64,000 nucleotides of DNA from Candidatus Hydrogenedens terephthalaticus JGI OTU-1 (GCA_000493945.1 AWNW01000008.1:3009-67008); one strand, 5' to 3'; numbered from the stretch's first letter, positions 24,404 through 34,613 are shown. Made by a program: numbers and translations. Notes: a model not told the origin generated them from the sequence alone.

Positions 24404-25697
24404 GCCTTATATAGATATTGTTCAAGAAACGAAACCGTTTCATATTTGTGGCAAGGTGAAGAATATTACGGGGCTAACGATTGAAGTTAGTGGTCCGGAA
24501 ATGAGAATTGGGGACCTATGTTATATATCATCAAGGGATAGGAAAAATTTAATACCTGTGGAAGTGGTTGGTTTTCGAAATGATTATTACCTTGTAATGC
24601 CTCTGGATGAAATTCAGGGTTTAGGACCCGACTATATTTTAATTCCAACTTTTCAATCGAGAAATGTTCCTGTTGGAGATGCTTTTTTAGGGAGGGTTAT
24701 TGATGCTGTCGGTAATCCTATAGATGGAAAACCCTTCCCTAAAGTCAATGAAAAAAGGTCATTATATACAAGCCCTCCATCTGCCGTATTTCGTCCTCGA
24801 ATAACGAAACCATTAGCAACAGGAATAAAATCTATTGATGGATGTGCTACCTGTGGTAAAGGACAGCGTGTAGCAATTCTTTCAGGGAGTGGGGTAGGAA
24901 AAAGTAAATTGATTGGGATGATTGCACGAAATACCAATGCAGATATAAATGTTATCGCCCTTGTAGGAGAACGAGGTAAAGAAGTCCGCGAATTTATTGA
25001 TTTAGATTTAGGAGAAGAAGGGCTGAAAAGGTCTGTGGTTGTTGTGGCAACATCACATGAACCCGCATTAAGACGAATTAGTGCGGGTTATGTAGCAACA
25101 ACCATAGCTGAATATTTCCGTGACCAGGGTGCCGATGTATTGTTGATGATGGATTCGATAACAAGATTTGCTATGGCACAACGAGAGGTAGGCTTATCTA
25201 TCGGAGAACCTCCAACTACAAAAGGATATACACCTTCCGTGTTCAGTCTCTTGCCCCGACTCTTAGAACGGGTAGGAACATCCGAAAAAGGGACTATAAC
25301 CGGTTTTTATACAGTCCTTGTAGAAGCAGATGATTTGAATGACCCTATAGGAGATGCTGTTCGAAGCATTACGGATGGGCATATTTCTTTATCACGGAGT
25401 TTGGCAACACGCGGACATTATCCCCCGGTAGATGTTTTAGAGAGTATTAGTCGTTCAATGTTAGAAGTTACATCACCGGAACATCGTGTTCTCTCGAATA
25501 AGATACGAAGTATTCTGGCTACTTATCGCGATGCAGAAGATCTAATAAATATCGGGGCTTATGTTACGGGGTCAAATAAAGAGATTGATGAAGCACTACG
25601 ACTCATGCCGAAAATAAGAAAATTTTTAATCCAGGATTTGTATGAAAAAGTTCACTGGGATCAAATATTATCACTAATGAAGGAGGCACTTAGTTAA
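24390..25697 (+). CDS. fliI: Flagellum-specific ATP synthase FliI
   Basis: The 435-residue export ATPase. Walker A is ILSGSGVGKSKLIGMI near residue 165, Walker B is DVLLMMDSITRFAMAQREVG, and the arginine-bearing ISLSRSLATRGHYPPVDVLES block is conserved. GRVIDAVGNPIDG is the beta-barrel to core linker. Three in-frame starts exist (TTG 24375, GTG 24390, TTG 24393); the GTG is chosen because AGGG lies about 7 bases upstream. It overlaps fliH by 14 bases, as expected for partners made in fixed ratio. Confidence 0.96.
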   Translation: MLTFKPYIDIVQETKPFHICGKVKNITGLTIEVSGPEMRIGDLCYISSRDRKNLIPVEVVGFRNDYYLVMPLDEIQGLGPDYILIPTFQSRNVPVGDAFLGRVIDAVGNPIDGKPFPKVNEKRSLYTSPPSAVFRPRITKPLATGIKSIDGCATCGKGQRVAILSGSGVGKSKLIGMIARNTNADINVIALVGERGKEVREFIDLDLGEEGLKRSVVVVATSHEPALRRISAGYVATTIAEYFRDQGADVLLMMDSITRFAMAQREVGLSIGEPPTTKGYTPSVFSLLPRLLERVGTSEKGTITGFYTVLVEADDLNDPIGDAVRSITDGHISLSRSLATRGHYPPVDVLESISRSMLEVTSPEHRVLSNKIRSILATYRDAEDLINIGAYVTGSNKEIDEALRLMPKIRKFLIQDLYEKVHWDQILSLMKEALS

Positions 25698-25702
25698 TTG
25701 TT

Positions 25703-26161
25703 ATGAATCAAAGAGACTATCAGCGTTATGACCCCCTAATAAGAATTCGTAAAACACAAGAACAATTATGTGCCCAAAAATTAGCGGAAACATTGATGAA
25801 AATACAAAATATTCAAAAGGAAATAGAAAACACAGAACAATTACAAAAAGACCATATAACACAAGTTCAAACCATGCAAAAAAAATCACAGAAAGTAAAA
25901 GAAATTTCGGATTCGTTTGAATATATTGTGTTTTTAGGTAAGCAAAAAGAGTTGTTAGAGAAGAAGAAAAGCGAATTAGAAAATATAGCCAATATGCAAA
26001 GAAAAGAATTGGAGCAAATTATGATAGAAGAAAAAATGCTCCAAAAATTGAGAGAGAATAGAGAAAAAGTTTTTCGTAATTGGGTTCAAAAGGAAATTCA
26101 AAAGAGCACGGATGATTTGAGTGGGACACGATTTTTAATGAAGATTAAAAAAGCCCTATGA
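25703..26161 (+). CDS. fliJ: Flagellar export protein FliJ
   Basis: A 152-residue, almost fully alpha-helical coiled coil rich in Lys, Glu and Gln (NIQKEIENTEQLQKDHITQ). YDPLIRIRKTQEQLCAQKLA at the N-terminus and the EKVFRNWVQKEIQ tail match FliJ. It links the FliI ring to FlhA in export. The assignment leans on position right after fliI as well as on the coiled-coil pattern. The best AAGGAGG lies inside the fliI tail, some 20 bases away. Confidence 0.85.
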   Translation: MNQRDYQRYDPLIRIRKTQEQLCAQKLAETLMKIQNIQKEIENTEQLQKDHITQVQTMQKKSQKVKEISDSFEYIVFLGKQKELLEKKKSELENIANMQRKELEQIMIEEKMLQKLRENREKVFRNWVQKEIQKSTDDLSGTRFLMKIKKAL

Positions 26162-26198
26162 TATAAAAGCATGGTGTTGAAATATAGGAAATAAAAAT

Positions 26199-26774
26199 AT
26201 GCGATTTCTCCTGATAATTATATTAGCAGTTATATCTTTTGTGGGGACACTGGTAGGAATATTAGCCATTACTGGAAATCTATCCGGGGAATCACTTCAG
26301 AAATTAGTTGCCCCTTCTCCTGCCACTCAAAAAGTAACAATACCCCAGCCCAATATTCAAGAAGATTCCATTGCTACATTAATTGAGCAAATACAAAAGA
26401 AAGAAGCATCATTAAAACAGAAAGAAGAGGAAATAAAGAAAAAAGAGGAAGAGATAAAAGCAAAATCTCAGGAATTACAACAGATGCAGTCGAAGATAGA
26501 ATCTATCCAGAAAGAACTTAGTTCAAAATTAGGGGAGGATAAAAAAGAAAAAGCAATGCAAATGCAAGCAATTGCGGTTACGCTTAGTGGTATGAAACCG
26601 GATAAAGCAGCGGAACGATTAAAGACAATGAATCCGGATGAGATTGCCGAAATTCTTACTTATGTCAAACCAAAGGAAAGAGGGAAAATAGTAGAAGCCT
26701 TAGATGCTCAATTAGCAGCACAGGTACTTCAAGCCCTACAAAAAGTGCAACCTCCTTCTACTCCCGCCTCGTAA
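26199..26774 (+). CDS. MotE-like protein with MgtE N-terminal-type domain
   Basis: A 191-residue protein with an N-terminal membrane segment (FLLIIILAVISFVGTLVGIL), a lysine/glutamate coiled coil (EEIKKKEEEIKAKSQELQQM) and a C-terminal helical domain with AERLKTMNPDEIAEILTYVKP and IVEALDAQLAAQVLQAL. That domain is the MgtE intracellular N-terminal type, also found in MotE, the chaperone of periplasmic motility protein MotC. The position between fliJ and fliK is common for this family. The exact role here is inferred. Confidence 0.8.
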   Translation: MRFLLIIILAVISFVGTLVGILAITGNLSGESLQKLVAPSPATQKVTIPQPNIQEDSIATLIEQIQKKEASLKQKEEEIKKKEEEIKAKSQELQQMQSKIESIQKELSSKLGEDKKEKAMQMQAIAVTLSGMKPDKAAERLKTMNPDEIAEILTYVKPKERGKIVEALDAQLAAQVLQALQKVQPPSTPAS

Positions 26775-26863
26775 AAATTATCCCTCAATAAAAATAATCT
26801 TACTCAAAACTTATTCGTAATTCTATTGAAATATTAATTTCTATTTTTTATAGGAGAGAATTT

Positions 26864-28360
26864 ATGATTGATAGTATAATGAACGCCCTTTTCCCTGTTG
26901 TGCCAGGGGAAATCCAAGGAACGGATACAGGCACTCGAGAAAATCCAAACTCTGATGGAAGTGATTTCGGACAGGTTCTAAGTATCTTAATGGCACAAAT
27001 GGGTTTAGCAGCAATGCCTCTTCAGCAGAACAGCAATGGTTCTGAAATGGAAGCAGAAGTTCATTCGGAGGCAGAGGTAGAAAATATTTCTCCTGTTATC
27101 ATAAATTCGATGAGTACAGAGTTGCCTTCTAATGTAACGAGTGGAACTGCGGAAGAAATAATGCAATTGCATGATTTAGATGTTGAATTAAATCCTGCTG
27201 TTAGACAGGAAAATGTACAAGCAAAAAATGCAACTCTTGTAGAGGTAGATGTAAAACAAGATATTCCTATTACCCCTGAAATGCGAGATAAGTTGCCATT
27301 ACAATTAGGAACTGATTTGGCTCAGGGAATTGGAAAAATGCAATCGGAACAGCCTGTCATAGAGCAGACGGATGTAGTAATAAAAAATTCGGCACATTTA
27401 AATTCATCACAAAAAGAAAATCCGTCTGGTGATGGTCAAAAACCAATTACCCCTGCGGATATAGTTCAAATAAGTAAAGTAGAGACAGCGGAACTATCTC
27501 AAATGCAGGATAAACTACATATCAAAAATATAGAATTATCTGCTATTGTGAAGCCAGAAGAACAGCAAAAACTGGGTCTTTTAAAATTGGGGCAAGTATC
27601 AAGCGATAAAAATGTCCAAAGTAATGTAGTAGATACACAAACAAACACACAGCAGAAATATATAGATGTATTAGCAGATATAAAGCACTATTTATCCAAT
27701 AATGGGAATGTAGAACCGCGAGAAAATATCCTTTCTAAAGTTTTAGAAGCAAGGTTAATTTCCGGTTCAGGTGAACAAAGCAATTCAAGTTCACAACATA
27801 AATCTGATTTGCCTAATACGAACCCTCAAATAGGAATCCTCTCAGAAAAATCCATGAAGATAGGAAACGAGAGAGCCTCTGAAAAAACATTGTCTATAGT
27901 CCCGGCAGAACCTAAAGAAGTTGTTGCTAACTTATCTTCATTGAGGTCTGTCCTGACGGAACAGATAAAGTTTGCGTTTCGATCAGAAACAAAGATAATT
28001 ACAATAAGATTGGAACCCGAGTCATTAGGATTAATGGAGGTTAAGGTTCAGGAAAATTCAGGAAAAATCGGGATTCAACTGACTACTTCTAACAATGATG
28101 TTCATAAAGTATTAACACAAGGATTACCTCAATTAAGAGAAGTTCTGAAACAAGAAGGTATCTTTGTTAAGGATGTGCAGGTGATTTCAACAGGGACAAC
28201 AAGCCTTATGTTAAATCAAGATTTTAATTCACATTCCTTTTCAAAGGAGGTTCAGATAGAACCTACCTTATATTACTCAAATAGAGATTTACAACAAACA
28301 GTAGAAGAAACAAAACCCATTTCCGATTACCATAATGGCACATTAAGTTTATGGGTATAA
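26864..28360 (+). CDS. fliK: Flagellar hook-length control protein FliK
   Basis: A 498-residue protein with a long, polar, low-complexity N-terminal ruler region (about residues 1-360, many Gln, Ser, Asn) and a compact C-terminal Flg_hook domain: TKIITIRLEPESLGLMEVKV, KIGIQLTTSNNDVHKVLTQ and LREVLKQEGIFVKDVQV. FliK measures the hook and switches export specificity by contact with FlhB. TAGGAGAG precedes the ATG, and flgD follows after 12 bases. Confidence 0.92.
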   Translation: MIDSIMNALFPVVPGEIQGTDTGTRENPNSDGSDFGQVLSILMAQMGLAAMPLQQNSNGSEMEAEVHSEAEVENISPVIINSMSTELPSNVTSGTAEEIMQLHDLDVELNPAVRQENVQAKNATLVEVDVKQDIPITPEMRDKLPLQLGTDLAQGIGKMQSEQPVIEQTDVVIKNSAHLNSSQKENPSGDGQKPITPADIVQISKVETAELSQMQDKLHIKNIELSAIVKPEEQQKLGLLKLGQVSSDKNVQSNVVDTQTNTQQKYIDVLADIKHYLSNNGNVEPRENILSKVLEARLISGSGEQSNSSSQHKSDLPNTNPQIGILSEKSMKIGNERASEKTLSIVPAEPKEVVANLSSLRSVLTEQIKFAFRSETKIITIRLEPESLGLMEVKVQENSGKIGIQLTTSNNDVHKVLTQGLPQLREVLKQEGIFVKDVQVISTGTTSLMLNQDFNSHSFSKEVQIEPTLYYSNRDLQQTVEETKPISDYHNGTLSLWV

Positions 28361-28372
28361 AGGAGAAACAAT

Positions 28373-28999
28373 ATGAATGCAATGGTTCAATTTAAATCAA
28401 ATATTTCGGGATTAAATGCCCCGACACCTACTCAAAGAACAGAGGTTTTAAAGGAAATGCAGTCCTTGTATCAGGCGAGAAGAAAAGGACTACTTCAAGA
28501 TTACTTAAAGAAAGTTATTGAGTCTACGGGTGCGAAGAGTTTATCTATTGCAAAATCTGCCGAAGCACAATCTACCAGTAACAGCACAGCAACAACTCGA
28601 ACACCATCAAGAGAGTTAAGTTCAGATACATTTCTGCAATTACTGGTTATGCAAATGCAATATCAAGACCCGTTAGAACCGGTTCAGAATACAGAAATGC
28701 TTGCCCAGTTAGCTCAATTTTCAGCATTGGAACAGTCTATTAAAACGAATACGAGTATAGTATCACTACAGCAAGATATTCAGACTTTATCTCAAAATGT
28801 GCAATCTATGTCTATGAGTGCCAGTCAACAAATGATTGGCAGGTATATCGAAGGTTCTTCGATAGAGGGTACCCCTGTTAAAGGAAAAGTTGATGGAGTA
28901 TCCATTGAGAATGGAGTTCTCCTTTTGAATATAGGTTCAAACAAAGTTCCTATTAACCAGGTTCAAAGTGTTCGCATAGAACAACCCGACACAAAGTAA
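28373..28999 (+). CDS. flgD: Flagellar hook assembly (capping) protein FlgD
   Basis: A 208-residue hook cap protein. The family hallmark is complete: LSSDTFLQLLVMQMQYQDPL, then EPVQNTEMLAQLAQFSALEQ near residue 100-120. The C-terminal part (MIGRYIEGSSIEGTPVKGKV) resembles the start of the FlgD beta domain, which is shorter than in enteric FlgD. AAGGAG precedes the ATG. It lies between fliK and flgE in the canonical order. Confidence 0.95.
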   Translation: MNAMVQFKSNISGLNAPTPTQRTEVLKEMQSLYQARRKGLLQDYLKKVIESTGAKSLSIAKSAEAQSTSNSTATTRTPSRELSSDTFLQLLVMQMQYQDPLEPVQNTEMLAQLAQFSALEQSIKTNTSIVSLQQDIQTLSQNVQSMSMSASQQMIGRYIEGSSIEGTPVKGKVDGVSIENGVLLLNIGSNKVPINQVQSVRIEQPDTK

Positions 29000-29072
29000 T
29001 AAAACATTCATTTGAAATTAAAAGAAGATTTATTAACATAAAACAAACAATAAACCATAAGGAGATATAACT

Positions 29073-30332
29073 ATGGGAATGGCAATGTTAACGGCAGTAA
29101 CAGGTTTACAATCTCATCAACGCAGGTTGGATGTAATTGCAAACAATATTGCAAATGTAAACACGGTTGGATACCGTTCTTCTCGTGTCCTTTTTCAGGA
29201 TTTGTTTTCTCAATTATTAAGAGGAGGTTCTGCCCCGGTAGGCAATTTTGGAGGATCTAATCCGCAACAAGTAGGGTTAGGTGTGCGTATTGCAAGTATT
29301 GATGTCAATCATCAGCAGGGTTCCCTTTTGTCTACAGGTGTTTCTTCCGATTTGGCAATACAAGGGAATGGATTTTTTGTATTGAGTGATGGGCAGAAGA
29401 CAGCATTTACCCGTGATGGTTCTTTTGATTTAAACTCAAACGGGTTACTTATTGATCCCGCTACCGGTATGCGTGTGCAGGGTTATCTTGCTGACGATAC
29501 GGGTGTCGTAAATACGGACCAGCCGCCACAGGATATTTCTATACCTATTGGAAGTGCAGGGATTGTTCGTTCCACTACCAATGTATACCTAATTGGAAAT
29601 CTAAATGCTAACGCTCCTACAACTCCTGTTCCAACTACAGTAACGAGGACAGTAGAAGTGTATGATTCTTTAGGTACTTCACGATTGGTAACTTTATCAT
29701 TTACGAAACAGGCAACCCCTGCGAATCAATGGACATGGCAAGCCTCATACGATGGGAATAGTGTGGGTACCGGTGCACTAACATTTAGCACTTCCGGTAC
29801 ATTACCATTAGGAACAACCGGAACGGTAACAATCCCCGGTGCATTAATGAATATAACAGGTTCGCAACCTAATGATTTAACATTCAATATAGATTTTACA
29901 GAAATTACTCAACTGGCAACAGATAGTACTACAGGTAGTGATGTTACTGTTCGTTCCCAGGATGGTTTTCCAAGAGGTGTCCTTGAAAGTTTTAATATCG
30001 GAGCCAATGGTGAGATTGTGGGCGTATTCAGCAATGGACTTACCCGCGTTTTTGCTCAGGTAGCCTTAGCAACATTTTCCAATGTGGGTGGATTGGTTCG
30101 TGATGGGAATAATATGTTCCTTGAAACCCCAGCTTCTGGTGTCGCTCAAGTAGGTCCTCCTCGCTCAGGAAGCAGAGGTACTGTATCTGGTGGAGTTTTA
30201 GAAAGTTCCAATGTTGACTTAGGGACAGAATTTAGTTCATTAATTGTAACGCAACGCGGATTTCAGGCGAATGCCCGAACCATAACCGCAGCAGATACAC
30301 TTCTACAAGAAACCGTTAATTTAGGAAGATAA
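29073..30332 (+). CDS. flgE: Flagellar hook protein FlgE
   Basis: The 419-residue hook subunit. It starts with the rod/hook signature (TGLQSHQRRLDVIANNIANV), then VGYRSSRVLFQD, the beta-rich middle with FAIQGNG-like DLAIQGNGFFVLSDG, and ends with SNVDLGTEFSSLIVTQRGFQ and ARTITAADTLLQETVNL, which complete the D0 coiled coil. The Ser/Thr/Gly-rich insert at ~170-300 forms the exposed D1/D2 domains. AAGGAG precedes the ATG. A clear terminator follows, splitting the cluster before motA. Confidence 0.95.
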   Translation: MGMAMLTAVTGLQSHQRRLDVIANNIANVNTVGYRSSRVLFQDLFSQLLRGGSAPVGNFGGSNPQQVGLGVRIASIDVNHQQGSLLSTGVSSDLAIQGNGFFVLSDGQKTAFTRDGSFDLNSNGLLIDPATGMRVQGYLADDTGVVNTDQPPQDISIPIGSAGIVRSTTNVYLIGNLNANAPTTPVPTTVTRTVEVYDSLGTSRLVTLSFTKQATPANQWTWQASYDGNSVGTGALTFSTSGTLPLGTTGTVTIPGALMNITGSQPNDLTFNIDFTEITQLATDSTTGSDVTVRSQDGFPRGVLESFNIGANGEIVGVFSNGLTRVFAQVALATFSNVGGLVRDGNNMFLETPASGVAQVGPPRSGSRGTVSGGVLESSNVDLGTEFSSLIVTQRGFQANARTITAADTLLQETVNLGR

Positions 30333-30380
30333 TCTATAATACATGATTTTATTGGCAACAAAATCTGACTGATTTTCATT

Positions 30381-30417
30381 AGGCTGAGGCTTTCAACCTC
30401 AGCCTATTTTCTTATTT
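30381..30417 (+). terminator. Rho-independent terminator after flgE
   Basis: A perfect 9-bp stem AGGCTGAGG / CCTCAGCCT with a 7-base loop CTTTCAA is followed by ATTTTCTTATTT. It ends the flgB/fliF-flgE transcript(s) about 50 bases after the flgE stop. Confidence 0.85.
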
Positions 30418-30524
30418 AATTGTAATAGCAAAAAAAGGTTCAATCATGTTAAAATCAGAGATGAAGAGGTGTATTATATTAATAAAAATAAAGAATATGT
30501 ATATAACATAGAAAAAGGAGTTCT

Positions 30525-31298
30525 ATGGATTTAGCAACTGTAATAGGATTGATTGCAGGGATATCTTTGACACTTATATCTATTTTTATGGGGGGGTCAA
30601 TTGTAATCTTTATTAATATACCTTCTTTTATTCTTGTAGTAGGAGGAACCATAGCATCTACGCTAATCAATTATCCATTGAGTGATGTGTTAAAGGTATT
30701 TAATACTGTAAAAAACTCATTTGTCCAGAAACTCACGCCTATAGAAACCTTAATCGAAAAAATTATTGAGTTTGCGACTATTGCAAGAAGAGAGGGCATT
30801 CTTGCTCTCGAAGGACCTGCATCGGAATTAGATGATGAATTTTTGCAACGGGGTATACAACTTGCGATTGATGGAACCGCTCCTGAATTGCTTAAAGACA
30901 TCCTTACAACAGAATTAGCGTTTATGGAAGACCGACACGCGTTGGGACAATCCGTTCTAACCGCAATGGCTGCATACGCTCCTGCTTTCGGGATGATAGG
31001 AACATTGATTGGTTTGGTGCAAATGCTTGCTACGATGGAAGACCCATCTCAAGTTGGTATTGGTATGGCTATTGCTATTTTAACTACATTATACGGAGCA
31101 TTAATTGCTAACTTAATTATGTTGCCTCTTGCCGGGAAACTAAAAGTTAGAACTGCCGAAGAATTGCTTTTAAGAGAAGTTATAATTGAAGGTATTTTAT
31201 CAATACAATCAGGAGATAATCCCCGCGTCGTTGAACAGAAACTGAAAGCATTTATAGCACCTGAATTGCGGAAAAAGATAGTAATAGGGAAAAAGTAA
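30525..31298 (+). CDS. motA: Flagellar motor stator protein MotA
   Basis: A 257-residue inner-membrane stator subunit with four membrane segments (GLIAGISLTLISIFMGGSI first; AYAPAFGMIGTLIGLVQML third; MAIAILTTLYGALIANLIML fourth). The conserved Pro of the third segment and the ARREGILALEG cytoplasmic loop near residue 87 are present. AAAAAGGAG precedes the ATG. motB follows 5 bases later. Confidence 0.96.
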   Translation: MDLATVIGLIAGISLTLISIFMGGSIVIFINIPSFILVVGGTIASTLINYPLSDVLKVFNTVKNSFVQKLTPIETLIEKIIEFATIARREGILALEGPASELDDEFLQRGIQLAIDGTAPELLKDILTTELAFMEDRHALGQSVLTAMAAYAPAFGMIGTLIGLVQMLATMEDPSQVGIGMAIAILTTLYGALIANLIMLPLAGKLKVRTAEELLLREVIIEGILSIQSGDNPRVVEQKLKAFIAPELRKKIVIGKK

Positions 31299-31303
31299 AG
31301 ATT

Positions 31304-32041
31304 ATGGCAAAGGAAAGAAAAAAACAGCCTGAAGGAGAAGGGGGTGCCCCAGGGTGGGTAGTTACTTATGGGGATATGATGAGTCTGCTCTTGACTTTTT
31401 TTGTTCTACTGCTATCTTTTTCAACCATTAGTGAAGAAGACTTTAAGAAGGCAATGGGTTCTCTTGAAGGTGCTCTGAGTGTGCTTCCCAAAAATACAGG
31501 TGTTTTAGATTTGCAAATGATGAACCGAAGAGAACAGCAAAGGAAAATGCAACAGGCAGCCCAGAAAATAGCCGAAGAATTGCAAATCATAGGACAGGAT
31601 AAACAGGTTAAAGTGGAATATGATGCAAAAGGAGGGATAAAAATAACCTTCCCTGACTCCATTTTATTTGATAGAGGAAGTGCAGACCTGAAACCCGAAT
31701 CGTTTCCTATAATTGAATCTGTATCAAAAATATTAGGAGAACTTACCGATGTTTTTGTAGAGATAAAGGGACATACAGATAATACTCCTATCGTGAATAA
31801 TCCCAGATATAGAGATAACTATGACTTGAGTTATTATCGCTCTGACCAGGTTATGCGGAAAATGCTTGCCGTTAGTTCTCTTACTCCTGAAATGTTTGAA
31901 ATTACAGCTTGTGGATCGAGCCAGCCTATTTCAACGAATTTAACTGAAGAGGGAAGAAAAGAAAACCGTCGTGTTGAAATTTTTGTGCGAGGTTTTGTAA
32001 GTGAGGAAAAAATGGAAATGATACAAAAGGGAATACCTTGA
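31304..32041 (+). CDS. motB: Flagellar motor stator protein MotB
   Basis: A 245-residue stator subunit anchored to peptidoglycan. WVVTYGDMMSLLLTFFVLLL (residues 18-37) is the single membrane helix with the proton-carrying Asp. The OmpA-like peptidoglycan-binding domain has ILFDRGSADLKPESFPIIES, VFVEIKGHTDNTPI and the EEGRKENRRVEIFV tail. A plug-like segment follows the membrane helix. Coupled to motA. Confidence 0.96.
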   Translation: MAKERKKQPEGEGGAPGWVVTYGDMMSLLLTFFVLLLSFSTISEEDFKKAMGSLEGALSVLPKNTGVLDLQMMNRREQQRKMQQAAQKIAEELQIIGQDKQVKVEYDAKGGIKITFPDSILFDRGSADLKPESFPIIESVSKILGELTDVFVEIKGHTDNTPIVNNPRYRDNYDLSYYRSDQVMRKMLAVSSLTPEMFEITACGSSQPISTNLTEEGRKENRRVEIFVRGFVSEEKMEMIQKGIP

Positions 32042-32107
32042 TTTTATTTCTTGGAATGTGTTTTTCTATTATTACAATGAATATAAATGATATAAGGAAT
32101 GGTTTTT

Positions 32108-32653
32108 ATGGCGGATGAAAAAGCACCGGAACAACAGGGACAAAAAAAATCATCAAGCCTTGTAAAATTGCTCTTAATAGGAGGGGCAAGTGTGCTAATT
32201 CCAGCGATTAGTGCGATTGTTGTATTTATGTTTGTTTTACGACCCATGCTATTAACGGATAACACAGATGAGAAAACTTCTTCTGCAAGTGTTGATACTT
32301 CAGATACAATACCAGCAACGGCAGTAATTGTAAAGTTTGATGAAACGCAAGCAACGGTAATTACACAAAAATCAGATATCCCCGCACCCCTGTTAATTTA
32401 TCAAGTGGCAATGTCCTGCTCTGGACCGGAGGTATCAACTGTAGTTGAGGGGAAAAAGGAGTATTTTACAGCGTTGATAAATAAAATACATCGAAATCGC
32501 ACACGAACCGAACTTAATGACCCCGGTGTCCAGGAAGCACTATTAAGACAAACGAAAAATGAGGCAAATCAATTGTTGAATAAATTATCCCCAGGAATTC
32601 AGGGATCTATTCTTGAAGTTATGTATCTTAAATATACCATTGTGGACTTATAA
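32108..32653 (+). CDS. fliL: Flagellar basal body-associated protein FliL
   Basis: A 181-residue single-pass membrane protein (VKLLLIGGASVLIPAISAIV near residue 20-40) that surrounds and stabilises the stator. The periplasmic domain is weakly conserved but ends with VQEALLRQTKNEANQLLNKL and ILEVMYLKYTIVD, the typical FliL tail. The second ATG (32108) is chosen because AAGGA lies 9 bases upstream; it almost touches the ATG at 32099. Its stop overlaps the fliN start. Confidence 0.82.
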   Translation: MADEKAPEQQGQKKSSSLVKLLLIGGASVLIPAISAIVVFMFVLRPMLLTDNTDEKTSSASVDTSDTIPATAVIVKFDETQATVITQKSDIPAPLLIYQVAMSCSGPEVSTVVEGKKEYFTALINKIHRNRTRTELNDPGVQEALLRQTKNEANQLLNKLSPGIQGSILEVMYLKYTIVDL

Positions 32654-32988
32654 TGATGGCTATACAAAATTCTGAAAATATTTCTGATTTTGTTCCTGAG
32701 GAAGATTTAGAAAAAGAAACTCCCCCTTCCGCGGTTCACCTGACTTTAAATGATTTAGCAATGCTTCCTATTAATGTGAGTGCAGAATTGGGAAGATGTT
32801 CTATAAAAATAAAAGATATTTTGAAGTTAGACAAAGGGTCTATAGTTACATTAAACAAACAGGCGGGTGAGTTGGCAGATATATTTTTTAATGGTATTCT
32901 TATAGGTAGGGGAGAGATGATAGTTTTAGCCGATACTTTACATATTCGCATAATCGAGATTGAGGGATTTAAAAGAGATGAAGAATAG
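32653..32988 (+). CDS. fliN: Flagellar motor switch protein FliN
   Basis: A 111-residue C-ring protein made of a short acidic leader and one SpoA (surface presentation of antigens) domain: LAMLPINVSAELGRCSIKIK, DILKLDKGSIVTLNKQAGE, FFNGILIGRGEMIVLADTLH. The length and lone SpoA domain indicate FliN rather than FliM, which has an extra N-terminal CheC-like domain. The gene starts on the last base of fliL and overlaps fliO by 11 bases. fliM, normally just before it, is absent here. Confidence 0.92.
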   Translation: MMAIQNSENISDFVPEEDLEKETPPSAVHLTLNDLAMLPINVSAELGRCSIKIKDILKLDKGSIVTLNKQAGELADIFFNGILIGRGEMIVLADTLHIRIIEIEGFKRDEE

Positions 32989-33793
32989 GAAAAATATTTT
33001 TTGGGTTATTCCATTTTTGTTGTTATTTATTTCGGGACTATATATTTTTGCAGAAAATACTTCTCCAACTGAAAAAGATAATATTCTGGATAAATTAAAA
33101 GACCCTGGACAATATGTGGGAAAAAGCAATGAGGGCGCTAATCCAGTAAAAAATGTAGAAACACCCCTTGAGAAGGAAAATACATCCTCTAAAACAAATA
33201 ATACATGGTTCTCTCAACATCAGACAGTTTGGGGTTCGGAGCAAACAACCCCAGAAAACACAGAAGGAGAAAATCTCACTTCAGCTAGTTCCAATACATC
33301 TACAACAGGAACTTCATGGATATATTATTTCTTTAGAACGCTTGTTGCCCTTATCTTTGTCGTTGGATTGATACTTGTATTATTAGGAGTGCTTCGCTAT
33401 TTTTCAAATAAAACATATCGAGGGATGAAATCTATTGGAAAAATTGTAGGTGTTCTTTATTTATCTCCGCGTGCAAGAATTTATTATGTGCAAAGTGCAG
33501 GGAAAGTTTTTGTTTTAGGCATTTCAGGAGACCAAATGAATTTATTATTTGCCTTTCCAGAGGATGAATTTTTTGCCTCTATTGCAAATGAAGATATTGC
33601 AGAGCCTTCTTATCCACAAAAGACATTTAGTAAGGTTTTAGATGATGTCGAAACAAGAATTCAATCCCAGGGTTCTTCAAAAATCCCCGAAGTATCAGAA
33701 AATATAGATGATGAATTGGCTTCCTTGAAAGCAAACATACAAAGACTACAGCAAGCAATACGAGAAGAAACAAATAATGCTTCAGACCAGTAG
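32978..33793 (+). CDS. fliO: Flagellar biosynthetic protein FliO (enlarged)
   Basis: A 271-residue protein. The start at ATG 32978 gives a signal-peptide-like N-terminus ([19 protein letters not shown]). A polar periplasmic stretch of ~90 residues (Thr/Asn/Glu-rich) precedes the membrane helix [20 protein letters not shown] near residue 115-135, after which the FliO cytoplasmic domain follows ([19 protein letters not shown] and [16 protein letters not shown]), then a coiled-coil tail. It is about twice the size of enteric FliO. FliO assists assembly of the FliP ring. It overlaps fliN and fliP. Confidence 0.85.
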   Translation: MKNRKNIFWVIPFLLLFISGLYIFAENTSPTEKDNILDKLKDPGQYVGKSNEGANPVKNVETPLEKENTSSKTNNTWFSQHQTVWGSEQTTPENTEGENLTSASSNTSTTGTSWIYYFFRTLVALIFVVGLILVLLGVLRYFSNKTYRGMKSIGKIVGVLYLSPRARIYYVQSAGKVFVLGISGDQMNLLFAFPEDEFFASIANEDIAEPSYPQKTFSKVLDDVETRIQSQGSSKIPEVSENIDDELASLKANIQRLQQAIREETNNASDQ

Positions 33794-34601
33794 AATTATT
33801 AGCATGAGGATAAAAAAAAACACCCTTTTGAAAAGTAAAAAATTTGGACTTTTTTTGTTTTGCTTCTTTATTATTTGGGTGTCCAGTTCCTTTGCTCAAC
33901 CTTCCCGTACTTCGGTAACAAATCCAACAGGTGTAAATATTGTTGGAACTGCTCAGCAAGCAATTGCCCCTGAGAATCTTTCTACCACATTAACATTAGT
34001 AATACTTATTACTGCACTTACATTAGCGCCGGCAATTCTTGTCTTAACCACATCTTTTACAAGGATTATTGTAGTCCTTGCCTTCCTTCGACAGGCGTTA
34101 GCGACACAACAGACTCCTCCCAATCAAGTCTTAATTGGATTATCTCTATTTTTGACAATGTTTATTATGATGCCTACCTATGAACGGGTTAATCGTGAAG
34201 CCATACAACCTTATATTCAACAGCAAATTAGTCAGTCGGAAGCATTTAATCGTGCTTTAACTCCTATTCGGGAATTTATGTTCAAACAAACAAGACCTCA
34301 GGAACTGAAAACCATGTTGCAGATTTCGGGAAGAGGTAGACCCAATACCCCGGATGATGTTCCAACACATGTTCTTATCCCTGCCTTTGTATTGAGTGAA
34401 CTTAAAACCGCGTTTATGATTGGTTTTTTGCTATATATTCCTTTTTTAATTATTGATATGGTAGTGGCAAGCACATTAATGTCTATGGGTATGATGATGT
34501 TACCCCCTATTTTCGTATCGTTACCTTTTAAGATAATTCTTTTCGTTCTTGTAGATGGATGGACATTAGTTGTGGGTAATTTGGTCAGAAGTTTTCAATA
34601 A
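33777..34601 (+). CDS. fliP: Flagellar type III export pore protein FliP
   Basis: A 274-residue (or 265 if the ATG at 33804 is used) membrane protein with a cleavable signal ([20 protein letters not shown]). Signatures are [59 protein letters not shown] and the C-terminal [20 protein letters not shown]. It forms the core export channel with FliQ and FliR, which do not follow it. Neither start has a strong ribosome site; the first overlaps fliO by 17 bases. Confidence 0.96.
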   Translation: MLQTSRIISMRIKKNTLLKSKKFGLFLFCFFIIWVSSSFAQPSRTSVTNPTGVNIVGTAQQAIAPENLSTTLTLVILITALTLAPAILVLTTSFTRIIVVLAFLRQALATQQTPPNQVLIGLSLFLTMFIMMPTYERVNREAIQPYIQQQISQSEAFNRALTPIREFMFKQTRPQELKTMLQISGRGRPNTPDDVPTHVLIPAFVLSELKTAFMIGFLLYIPFLIIDMVVASTLMSMGMMMLPPIFVSLPFKIILFVLVDGWTLVVGNLVRSFQ

Positions 34602-34613
34602 GAGGGCTATTTT